A DNA stretch of 5,045 nt from an uncultured Verrucomicrobiota bacterium (GTDB taxonomy: Bacteria; Verrucomicrobiota; Verrucomicrobiia; Opitutales; Opitutaceae): assembly GCA_903919625.1 (NCBI GenBank), contig CAIXIZ010000317.1, forward strand, positions 1 to 5,045, given 5' to 3'. Every line of letters starts with the position of its first letter. Within the stretch, counting starts at the first letter, position 1. The position numbers were made by a program, and so were the translations under genes. Shown in pieces: positions 1-5,045 of this stretch. Under the pieces are notes generated by a model that was not told where the DNA came from, did no database searches, and saw nothing but the letters and a program-made list of their open reading frames with translations.

Positions 1-172
1 CGGCTGTGAGGATTGAACGAGCCTGTTCGCCGGTACGATTCGGATGCGACAGCACTCCGGCCGGTTTGGCGAGCGCCGCCAGGCCAGAGGCATCATGGGT
101 GAGCACCTCGACTCCGGGTCCGAGCGGAAGGGTGGCCCATAATGCCCTGTACCCGCCGGATGTCTCACTCAT
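1..172 (-). CDS. RluA-family pseudouridine synthase, N-terminal part (cut by left edge)
   Basis: Reading the minus strand from an ATG at 172-170 gives 57 open codons that run off the left edge. The protein begins MSETSGGYRALW, and around residues 21-45 it reads VEVLTHDASGLAALAKPAG followed by VLSHPN. A hydrophobic strand, then D27, then a K-P-A-G (36-39) and H-P (43-44) signature is typical of the start of the catalytic domain of RluA/RluB-superfamily pseudouridine synthases, which isomerise uridine to pseudouridine in rRNA or tRNA. The catalytic aspartate motif (G-R-L-D) would lie beyond the edge and cannot be checked. No S4 RNA-binding domain precedes the catalytic domain, so a short RluA/TruC-like form is likelier than an RluC/RluD form. 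The start overlaps the stop of the upstream TonB-like gene by 8 bases (ATGAGTGA), suggesting translational coupling in one transcript. There is no clear Shine-Dalgarno sequence; a TTG four codons upstream is a possible alternative start. The substrate cannot be told. Confidence 0.75.
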   Translation of the reverse strand, partial: MSETSGGYRALWATLPLGPGVEVLTHDASGLAALAKPAGVLSHPNRTGEQARSILTA

Positions 173-1331
173 AGAGAAATTCAAAAGTCAGTTCCTGCGC
201 GTCGCCCAGTGTCGCGATCATATCCGCCGACCATGGTCCGTAGGAGAAGGGTATCCCGTCGGCGCGTGGCGTGCGCACGATGGCGCTGATGCAGGTATCC
301 TGCGCGTCGTGGTTGGCACTGCCCCCCACCCGCAGGATCGCCGCAATTTCTCCGCGCGCATTGAGGCGAAAAGTCACCATGACCCGGCTGCCGACGGGCG
401 GGTAAATGGAGCTCTGCCGGATAATCCGTTCCCACTGCGCGTCCACCGAATTGACAAGCAGCTGCAGATATTCGCCGTAACTGCTCCACTTGGCATCGTA
501 GGCCGTGAGGCCGGTGTGCTCGGTGCCGGTAAAATTGTTCAGCAACGGGGTCGGCCGGGCCTGCACCGCCGTCGTGGTCAGGCTCGGCCGGATTTGCGGA
601 TGCTGCGGATCAACCGGGATGTTCAGACCGATCGTGAAACTGTTCGTCGCCGTCACGCCAGGATTGCCCTGCACCCGGTTCGAAACGGTGGAAGGGCTGG
701 GACCGGGTGCCGCAACATCGGTCCCCGGGCTGGCGGCATTTTCGCCCTGCGCCAGTTCAGAGCCCGGCAACGGAGTCTGGGCGCGTTGCGGCGGGTTTGG
801 CGCATTATTTGCCGACACCGGCTGGGGAGGAGGCGGGGCGGGGGCGACCGGAAGGGAACGTAATTCGGCCCGCTGGCCGGACACGATGGCGGTGGAAGGG
901 TGGTCGGGGTCGCCCTGGCTCAGCGGGGCGTCACTTTTGCCGTTGGGGGTGGGAATGGCCTGCGCCACTTGCTGGTTTTGTGCGGCAACGTTGCTCGTTT
1001 TATCCGGCACATTATCCGGGGCCGCGGGGTTGGTCTCGACAAACTTGGGCGGGGCCGCCGGCGCCGGCATTGGCACTGCCGGAGTCGCAATCTCGGGCGG
1101 GGCGAGCTGCACTTCAAACGCCTGGCTGCTGGCTGGGGCAGCCGGGCCGTTGACCGCCACAACTTCGCTCCAGCGCACTTTCGGCACCAGCCACAGCAGC
1201 AGCAGATGCACCACGATCGTGCCGATCACACCGATCTGGATCGCGCGAACCTCGGGACTGCCCGACGCACGTCGCGGCGCCGCCGGCCGGGGGCCGGCAG
1301 GCCGGGGAGGTGATACGGGCGAAACATTCAT
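165..1331 (-). CDS. TonB/TolA-like proline-rich envelope protein, 388 aa
   Basis: The architecture is that of a TonB- or TolA-type energy transducer. Residues 1-30 are a Pro/Arg-rich cytoplasmic tail. Residues 31-50 (IQIGVIGTIVVHLLLLWLVP) are a single hydrophobic anchor in the N-in orientation, with a histidine inside the membrane segment as in many TonB proteins. Residues 51 to about 280 are a Pro/Ala/Ser/Gln/Asn-rich periplasmic spacer. Residues 283-388 form a compact domain with a W (300), PPVG (311-314), an alternating strand VMVTFRLNARGEI (317-329) and an IVRTP turn (351-355), resembling the TonB/TolA C-terminal fold. TonB family members pass proton-motive energy from ExbB/ExbD to outer-membrane receptors; TolA links to Pal and division. 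No ExbB/D or TolQ/R/B/Pal gene is visible beside it, so partner and role are inference. The gene begins 21 bases after the maf stop and overlaps the pseudouridine synthase start, implying one leftward operon. The ATG at 1331 is used because it directly precedes the tail and anchor; its Shine-Dalgarno region is weak. Confidence 0.82.
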   Translation of the reverse strand: MNVSPVSPPRPAGPRPAAPRRASGSPEVRAIQIGVIGTIVVHLLLLWLVPKVRWSEVVAVNGPAAPASSQAFEVQLAPPEIATPAVPMPAPAAPPKFVETNPAAPDNVPDKTSNVAAQNQQVAQAIPTPNGKSDAPLSQGDPDHPSTAIVSGQRAELRSLPVAPAPPPPQPVSANNAPNPPQRAQTPLPGSELAQGENAASPGTDVAAPGPSPSTVSNRVQGNPGVTATNSFTIGLNIPVDPQHPQIRPSLTTTAVQARPTPLLNNFTGTEHTGLTAYDAKWSSYGEYLQLLVNSVDAQWERIIRQSSIYPPVGSRVMVTFRLNARGEIAAILRVGGSANHDAQDTCISAIVRTPRADGIPFSYGPWSADMIATLGDAQELTFEFLYE

Positions 1332-1352
1332 GCGAGGAAACGTGGCGGGCTT

Positions 1353-1931
1353 TCAGACGGACAGACCGGACCGGACCAGCAGTTGTTTCACGTTTTCGAG
1401 CGGCAGGCCGATGATGTTCGTCCGGGAGCCGGTGTGCCCGGACACGATGATATTCCCGTGTTCCTGGATGGCATAGCCGCCAGCCTTGTCGAGGGTGTGG
1501 ACCCGCCCGAGATAGTCTTCGATCAGGGTGTCATCGAGCACGCGAAACGTCACCTCGCTGGAGGCACAGTCTTCGAGCCGCAGGTTGTCGGCGACTCGGC
1601 GCAGGGCCAGCCCCGTGAAAACCGTATGCGTCCGACCGCTGAGACGGCGCAGCATCGCCCGCGCCTCGGCGGCATCGCCCGGCTTGTTGAGGGCGTGACC
1701 GTCGAGGAACACCGTGGTATCAGCGCCCAGCACGAGTGCCTCGGGCCGGCGCACGGCGACCCAATCGGCCTTGAGGGCGGAATTGCGTGCGACCATCTCC
1801 CGCGGGTCGCTCGCCGGATCCTCGTGTTCTGCAATGGGTGCGGGAATGATTTCAAACGGCACGCCGAGGCTGGCGAGAAGCTCGCGGCGGCGCGGTGAGG
1901 CCGAAGCGAGGATGAGCGGCAAATTTCCCAT
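1353..1931 (-). CDS. maf: Maf family nucleotide pyrophosphatase (dTTP/UTP type), 192 aa
   Basis: This is a complete Maf protein. Maf enzymes hydrolyse nucleoside triphosphates to the monophosphate and pyrophosphate, removing non-canonical or surplus nucleotides from the cytoplasmic pool, and have been linked to septum inhibition. Visible signatures in order are the substrate loop SASPRR (10-15) near the N-terminus, GADTTV with the likely catalytic D71, NKP (82-84), LSGRTHTVFTG (97-107), the DKAGGYAIQ motif (148-156) and the C-terminal GSRTNIIGLPLE (168-179). The DKAG-Y-IQ form points to the YhdE-like dTTP/UTP group rather than the YceF-like m7GTP group. Length is normal for the family. The frame stays open for 56 codons upstream to 2099, but that extension has no Maf similarity and runs antisense into nadE, so the ATG at 1931, four residues before the conserved LILASASPRR strand, is preferred. 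No clear Shine-Dalgarno sequence precedes it. It is the first gene of the leftward cluster and divergent from nadE. Confidence 0.94.
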   Translation of the reverse strand: MGNLPLILASASPRRRELLASLGVPFEIIPAPIAEHEDPASDPREMVARNSALKADWVAVRRPEALVLGADTTVFLDGHALNKPGDAAEARAMLRRLSGRTHTVFTGLALRRVADNLRLEDCASSEVTFRVLDDTLIEDYLGRVHTLDKAGGYAIQEHGNIIVSGHTGSRTNIIGLPLENVKQLLVRSGLSV

Positions 1932-2016
1932 GCCGCATGAAAACGCCCGGCGAAGCCGCGCGCAAGCGCGTTGCAGGTTGTCAGGCGCCACAAATCCCAC
2001 CACCCTGCTGTCAGCC
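1932..2016. promoter_or_regulatory. Divergent maf / nadE intergenic region
   Basis: These 85 bases separate the two divergent start codons, so the promoters for the leftward maf cluster and for nadE should lie here unless they sit inside the opposing genes. I could not find a convincing sigma-70 pair: TTGTCA at 1978-1983 resembles a -35 box for nadE, but the bases 17-18 downstream are GC-rich and not -10-like. A 12-base near-palindrome, CGCGC-AA-GCGCG, lies at 1959-1970, and an overlapping GCAA/TTGC pair flanks five bases at 1962-1974; either could be an operator or chance in GC-rich DNA. Neither start has a clear Shine-Dalgarno sequence. Confidence 0.45.
1959..1970. repeat. GC-rich 5+2+5 inverted repeat between divergent genes
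   Basis: The sequence CGCGCAAGCGCG has two perfectly complementary 5-base arms around AA. The two-base spacer is too short for an RNA hairpin loop without opening the stem, so if it means anything it is more likely a protein-binding site than a terminator. It sits 28 bases from the maf start and 46 bases from the nadE start, a reasonable operator position for both. Short GC palindromes arise often by chance in DNA this GC-rich. Confidence 0.3.
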
Positions 2017-3732
2017 ATGCACATCGGCCTTGCCCAAATCAACACCACCGTCGGAGACCTTGCCGGCAACCGCCGGCTCATCCTGACGGCGTACAACACG
2101 CTTGTGGCCGGTGGCGCGGAGCTGGTGGTTTTCCCTGAACTGGCGGTCTGCGGCTACCCCCCGCGCGATTTGCTCTTTAAAAGGCAATTTGTGCCGGATG
2201 TGGAAGCAAGCCTCACCCAGATCGCTGCGGCCATTGGCCCGGTGCCCGCGCTCGTGGGAACCGTCATCCCCAATCCGGCCCCGGAAGGCCGCCGTTTTTT
2301 CAATGCCGTCGCCCTCTGCCGGGCCGGCCGCATCGAGTACTATGCCCGGAAATGCCTGCTGCCCACCTACGATGTGTTTGACGAGGACCGCTATTTCGAA
2401 CCCGCGGCCTCGCCCGGATTGATCGAGGTCGCCGGCCGAAAAATCGGCATCACCATCTGCGAGGATATCTGGACCAACCCCGTGCTCACCACCCGTTCGG
2501 TGCATCATTTCAATCCGGTCCAATGGCTGACCGCCCACAAGCCCGGCCTCATGGTCAACCTTTCCGCCAGCCCATGGCATCACGGCAAGGGCGCCTTGCG
2601 GCAGCAGCTCGTGACCGACGCCGCCCGTGCGCTCGGTTGTCCCGTGGCCTATGTCAATGCGGTCGGCGGTAACGACGAGCTGATCTTCGACGGCCGCTCG
2701 CTGGTGACTGACGCGCACGGACAGGTGATTGCGAACCTCGCTGCGTTTGCCGAGGAGCTGCGGGTCGTGGACACCGCCGCCACGGGTTCCGGGCCAACAT
2801 CAGAAGGCCAATCAGCCGCGCCCGGGGTGCTCCCGGCCCGCGCCCAGACCCTGGAAACTGAAGATTGCCCCGGCGCGCCCGACACCTCCGCAGGAGTGGC
2901 CGACATCCATGCGGCGTTGGTGCTCGGCCTGCGCGATTACGCACGCAAGACGGGATTCAAGCAGGCCTTGGTGGCGCTTTCCGGCGGCATTGATTCCGCA
3001 GTTGTCGCCGTGCTCGCCGCCGCTGCGCTCGGTGCCGAGAACGTCATCGGGGTCTCGCTCCCCTCGCACATTTCGTCACCGCACTCGCGGGACGACGCCC
3101 GCTCGCTTGCGTCCAACCTCGGGCTGCGTTTCGAGACGGTCCGCATCACCGACGTGGTGATGGAGTGCGAGAAGGCGCTCTGGCACCTGTTTGCCGGCCG
3201 CCCGCGGGACGTTACCGAGGAAAATCTCCAGGCCCGGGTTCGCGGGGTGCTGATGATGGCCCTTTCGAACAAATTTGGCGCACTCCTCCTCACCACTGGA
3301 AACAAGAGCGAGGTCGCCGTCGGCTACTGCACGCTTTACGGCGACATGTGCGGCGGACTGGCGGTCATCAGCGACGTCTTTAAGACCCAGATTTACCGTC
3401 TCGCCCACTGGATCAACCGCGACCGTGAGATCATACCGGCCAGCACCATCGCCAAACCGCCCAGCGCCGAATTGCGCCCCGGACAGCTCGACCAGGACAG
3501 TCTCCCGCCCTATGAGATCCTGGATGCAATATTGAAAGGCTATGTCGAGGACGGTCTCGCCCGTCAGGATCTCATCGGGGCCGGCTTTGCCGAAACGGTC
3601 GTGAACGAGATGGCCCGCAAAGTAGATCTGAGCGAATACAAGCGCAAGCAATCCGCCCCCGGCCTTAAAATCACGCCGCTCGCGTTCGGGGTCGGCCGGC
3701 GCATTCCCATTGTGCAAAAATATGCCGGGTAA
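2017..3732 (+). CDS. nadE: Glutamine-dependent NAD+ synthetase, 571 aa
   Basis: NadE catalyses the last step of NAD+ synthesis: ATP-dependent amidation of deamido-NAD+ (NaAD), with ammonia released from glutamine. The N-terminal nitrilase-type glutaminase domain (about 1-252) starts MHIGLAQINTTVGDLAGN and shows the full Glu-Lys-Cys triad: E41 in VFPELAVCGYPPRDLL, K112 in YARKCLLPTYDVFDE, and C148 in GITICEDIW. A Gly/Ser/Ala/Pro-rich linker (about 253-294) leads to the synthetase domain (about 295-571), with the ATP pyrophosphatase P-loop SGGIDS (322-327), LPS-HISS (348-354), TTGNKSE (426-432), YGDMCGGLAVISDVFKT (441-457), PPSAELRPGQ-DQDSLPPYE (481-500) and the C-terminal EYKRKQSAPGLKITP (539-553). 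No key residue is missing and length fits the short bacterial glutamine-dependent class. The frame is open for 101 codons upstream, but those lie antisense to maf and look unlike NadE; the ATG at 2017 fits the family N-terminus. No clear Shine-Dalgarno sequence is seen. It appears monocistronic, divergent from maf and convergent with fliR. Confidence 0.97.
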   Translation: MHIGLAQINTTVGDLAGNRRLILTAYNTLVAGGAELVVFPELAVCGYPPRDLLFKRQFVPDVEASLTQIAAAIGPVPALVGTVIPNPAPEGRRFFNAVALCRAGRIEYYARKCLLPTYDVFDEDRYFEPAASPGLIEVAGRKIGITICEDIWTNPVLTTRSVHHFNPVQWLTAHKPGLMVNLSASPWHHGKGALRQQLVTDAARALGCPVAYVNAVGGNDELIFDGRSLVTDAHGQVIANLAAFAEELRVVDTAATGSGPTSEGQSAAPGVLPARAQTLETEDCPGAPDTSAGVADIHAALVLGLRDYARKTGFKQALVALSGGIDSAVVAVLAAAALGAENVIGVSLPSHISSPHSRDDARSLASNLGLRFETVRITDVVMECEKALWHLFAGRPRDVTEENLQARVRGVLMMALSNKFGALLLTTGNKSEVAVGYCTLYGDMCGGLAVISDVFKTQIYRLAHWINRDREIIPASTIAKPPSAELRPGQLDQDSLPPYEILDAILKGYVEDGLARQDLIGAGFAETVVNEMARKVDLSEYKRKQSAPGLKITPLAFGVGRRIPIVQKYAG

Positions 3733-3806
3733 CCGTTGCCGCAGCCGGATCCTGCCCGCCCGTCCCGCACCGGCCAATTCGCCACCCGGGCGCCCGACCC
3801 GGTCCC
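3733..3806. other. Convergent nadE / fliR intergenic gap, no clear terminator
   Basis: These 74 bases separate the stop codons of the rightward nadE and the leftward fliR, so both transcripts should end here. The gap is very GC-rich. It has a 10-base perfect palindrome CGGGCGCCCG at 3787-3796, and an ACCGG (3769-3773) that can pair with CCGGT (3799-3803) across 25 bases. Neither is followed by a run of T on either strand, so a classic intrinsic terminator is not supported. Rho-dependent termination or overlapping 3' ends are possible. No small gene is seen. Confidence 0.4.
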
Positions 3807-4568
3807 TTATGGCCGCCGGAAGACGAGTTCAAGCATCTGCCAGGGCAGCTGGTTGAATACGCCGCTGAAATATTGGACAAACAGGCCGCCGGCACTGGCG
3901 AGCAGGAGCAGGCCGAGCAATGAGCGCAGGGCAAAGCTGACAATGAAAACGTTCATCTTCGGCACGGCGCGGCCCAGGATGGAAAAACCGAGGGTTACGA
4001 CGAAATTCATCGCGATGAAGGGTGCGGCCATGCGCAGGGCGAGTTCCAGGAGCCGTGCCACCGCCGTCACCAGCGTCGCGCCTGCCGCCGGGCTGAAGGC
4101 TCCCGCGCCCGCCGGGGCCAGTTCGAAGCTGCGGGCGAATGCCGCCAGCACGCCTTCGTGGGCATGCAGCAGAAAAAACATCAGGCCCGCAAACATCCCC
4201 ACGAACGAGGGCAGCGGTTCTTGCGCCGGCACCGGGACGTCGAATCCGGGCGCGGCCACCAGGCCGACTTCCCCGGCGATCAGCCGGCCCGCCAGTTCGG
4301 CCGCCGAAAGCACGGTCCGCACGACAAAACCCATCCCCAGCCCGAGCAGAATTTCATTGAGCGCGGCATACGCCAGCGGCAGCCAGCCGGCGGGAATGCC
4401 TGCCCCGACGTTCGGCACCACATTGGCCAGCAAACCGCCGAGCAGCAGCGCCAACCCCGCCCGAATCGGCATGGGAAGGCCGCGGCCGCCAAGCGACGGC
4501 AGGGCGAGCAGCACACCAAAGGCCCGCAACGAGCCCATGATGGTGGCGAACAGGACGGCGACCGGCAT
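3807..4568 (-). CDS. fliR: Flagellar export gate protein FliR, 253 aa
   Basis: FliR is an inner-membrane part of the flagellar type III export gate, assembling with FliP and FliQ (about five FliP, four FliQ, one FliR) into the channel through which rod, hook and filament subunits are exported. The protein is strongly hydrophobic. Likely membrane segments are near residues 4-24, 36-52, 62-88, 121-137, 165-195 and 206-231. Family landmarks are SLRAFGVLLALP (13-24), LPMPIRAGLALLL (31-43), NEILLGLGMGFV (71-82) and GRAVPKMNVFIVSFALR (199-215). The ATG at 4568 has the best ribosome site in the window. The N-terminus appears roughly ten residues shorter than E. coli FliR; the frame is closed by the fliQ stop codon 15 bases upstream, so no long extension is possible. 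fliR follows fliQ by 15 bases and is the last gene of the visible flagellar block; flhB does not follow directly, although in many genomes it does. Confidence 0.95.
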   Translation of the reverse strand: MPVAVLFATIMGSLRAFGVLLALPSLGGRGLPMPIRAGLALLLGGLLANVVPNVGAGIPAGWLPLAYAALNEILLGLGMGFVVRTVLSAAELAGRLIAGEVGLVAAPGFDVPVPAQEPLPSFVGMFAGLMFFLLHAHEGVLAAFARSFELAPAGAGAFSPAAGATLVTAVARLLELALRMAAPFIAMNFVVTLGFSILGRAVPKMNVFIVSFALRSLLGLLLLASAGGLFVQYFSGVFNQLPWQMLELVFRRP

Positions 4569-4573
4569 GGCAG

Positions 4574-4579
4574 CCTCCC
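4574..4579 (-). promoter_or_regulatory. Shine-Dalgarno sequence of fliR
   Basis: On the minus strand GGGAGG lies five bases before the fliR ATG at 4568 (GGGAGG-CTGCC-ATG), inside the 15-base fliQ/fliR gap. It supports ATG 4568 over the upstream in-frame CTG at 4583. It is the only strong Shine-Dalgarno site seen in front of any gene in the window. Confidence 0.85.
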
Positions 4580-4583
4580 GCAG

Positions 4584-4853
4584 CTAGGAACCCATTGCGC
4601 CCATGCGCATGATGCATTGCACGGCGAATTCGCTGAGGTTGCGCAGCAGCCACGGGGCCAGCAGCACCAGCAACCCGGCAAGCACGAGAAGTTTGGGCAC
4701 AAACGTGAGCGTCTGTTCCTGGATGCTGGTCACCGATTGGAGCAGGCTCATGATCAGGCCCACGGCCAGGATGACCCCGAGATAGGGGGTCATGACATAG
4801 AGTGCAAACAGCACGAGCGACTTGAAAGTGTCGATGGCGGCGTCCGGGGTCAT
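4584..4853 (-). CDS. fliQ: Flagellar export gate protein FliQ, 89 aa
   Basis: FliQ is a small two-helix membrane protein that wraps around the FliP/FliR core of the flagellar type III export gate. The 89 residues match the usual family length. The start MTPDAAIDTFKSLVLFALYV is typical. Membrane helices lie near residues 13-38 and 52-74. Between them is the signature SIQEQTLTFVPKLL (43-56); this QEQTL-FVPK form fits flagellar FliQ better than the virulence homologue SctS. LLAPWLLRNL (64-73) matches the conserved end of helix two. The frame continues upstream to 4946, but those codons are a shadow of fliP. The ATG at 4853 lies one base after the fliP stop (TGA-C-ATG) and lacks a clear Shine-Dalgarno sequence, so re-initiation coupled to fliP translation is likely. 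The stop is TAG, in the same frame as fliR. Confidence 0.95.
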   Translation of the reverse strand: MTPDAAIDTFKSLVLFALYVMTPYLGVILAVGLIMSLLQSVTSIQEQTLTFVPKLLVLAGLLVLLAPWLLRNLSEFAVQCIMRMGAMGS

Positions 4854-4854
4854 G

Positions 4855-5045
4855 TCAGGTATGGAAACTGGCGACGAGGCTTTGCACGACCAGATGCCAG
4901 CCGTCGACCAGCACAAAGAGCAGCAGCTTGAACGGCAGCGACACAATGGCGGGGGGCATCATCATCATCCCCAACGACATCAGGATGGACGAGACGAGCA
5001 GATCGATGACGAGGAACGGTAGGAAGATCAGGAAGCCCATCTGAA
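4855..5045 (-). CDS. fliP: Flagellar export gate protein FliP, C-terminal part (cut by right edge)
   Basis: Only the last 62 complete residues are in the window; the gene enters from the right edge, so the ATG at 5040 is an internal methionine, not the start. The visible part reads QMGFLIFLPFLVIDLL, then SSILMSLGMMMMPP, then SLPFKLLLFVLVDGWHLVV and ends LVASFHT. These are the highly conserved C-terminal FliP motifs (PFL-IDL, LGMMM-PP, LPFK, F-LVDGW). FliP forms the pentameric core of the flagellar export channel in the cytoplasmic membrane, with FliQ and FliR packing around it. The stop TGA is separated from the fliQ ATG by one base. The GMMMMPP motif is coded by four consecutive ATG codons next to a run of six C. 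Confidence 0.96.
   Translation of the reverse strand, partial: QMGFLIFLPFLVIDLLVSSILMSLGMMMMPPAIVSLPFKLLLFVLVDGWHLVVQSLVASFHT

Noticed and set aside
6..1476. Two long plus-strand open frames (285 and 323 codons) across the TonB-like gene
   Set aside because: They are antisense to a well-supported minus-strand gene, show Arg/Gly/Pro- or Gly/Ala-rich shadow composition, and contain no recognisable domain. GC-rich DNA with a proline-rich gene opposite gives few stops.
1978..1983. TTGTCA as the -35 box of a nadE promoter
   Set aside because: No -10-like hexamer lies at 16-18 bases downstream, so the pair is incomplete; it was kept only as a remark on the intergenic region.
1714..2016. A 101-codon upstream extension of nadE
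   Set aside because: It runs antisense through maf and has Ser/Arg/Ala-rich shadow composition; the conserved NadE N-terminus begins at the ATG at 2017.
1932..2099. A 56-codon upstream extension of maf
   Set aside because: It crosses the intergenic region into nadE on the opposite strand and has no Maf similarity; the conserved LILASASPRR strand begins four residues after the ATG at 1931.
3076..3777. A 233-codon minus-strand frame opposite the C-terminal half of nadE
   Set aside because: It is antisense to strongly conserved NadE coding sequence, with no recognisable domain or start signal.
3787..3796. The CGGGCGCCCG palindrome as an intrinsic terminator
   Set aside because: It can form only a three-pair stem with a four-base loop, and no T-run follows on either strand.
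3736..4931. Plus-strand open frames of 283 and 257 codons opposite fliR and fliQ
   Set aside because: Both are shadows of membrane-protein genes on the other strand: one is Ser/Pro/Ala/Arg-rich, the other His/Gln/Arg-rich, as expected from antisense of Leu- and Val-rich codons. No domain is recognisable.
4584..5045. A virulence-type (injectisome) secretion locus instead of flagellar genes
   Set aside because: The FliQ SIQEQTLTFVPK motif and the FliP IDLL / LGMMM-PP / VDGW motifs fit the flagellar family better, and no effector, chaperone or secretin gene is present.

Overview
This GC-rich bacterial window holds six protein genes, two of them cut by the window edges, packed with almost no spare DNA. 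Three parts can be read. (1) A leftward cluster on the minus strand runs maf (1931-1353), then a TonB/TolA-like single-pass envelope protein (1331-165), then the first 57 codons of an RluA-family pseudouridine synthase (172 to the left edge). (2) A single rightward gene, nadE (2017-3732), encodes glutamine-dependent NAD+ synthetase and is divergent from maf. (3) A leftward block of flagellar type III export-gate genes enters from the right edge: the C-terminal end of fliP, then complete fliQ and fliR. fliR ends convergent with nadE.

The organism is a motile, diderm (Gram-negative-type) bacterium. Motility follows from the flagellar FliP/FliQ/FliR set, whose motifs fit the flagellar rather than the virulence type III family. 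A periplasm is suggested by the TonB/TolA-like architecture. High GC and this mixture of genes would fit a verrucomicrobial (Opitutaceae-like) genome, but that is an impression from the protein sequences and other high-GC diderms are not excluded.

Functionally the window is mostly housekeeping. Maf is a nucleotide-cleaning pyrophosphatase, NadE makes the last step of NAD+, the RluA-family enzyme modifies RNA uridines, and FliP/Q/R form the core of the flagellar export channel. The TonB/TolA-like protein is the least predictable gene. It has a short cytoplasmic tail, one membrane anchor, a proline-rich spacer of about 230 residues and a compact C-terminal domain, with no ExbB/ExbD or TolQ/R genes visible beside it.

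The two intergenic gaps are short: 85 bases between the divergent maf and nadE starts, which must hold both promoters unless they lie inside genes, and 74 bases between the convergent nadE and fliR stops. No RNA genes, insertion sequences, CRISPR arrays, phage genes or attachment sites are visible. I see no convincing new biological system here. The points worth checking are small: an orphan TonB-like protein, fliQ and fliR sharing one reading frame across a single TAG, no flhB directly after fliR, five of six starts without a recognisable Shine-Dalgarno sequence, and a GC-rich palindrome in the divergent promoter region.
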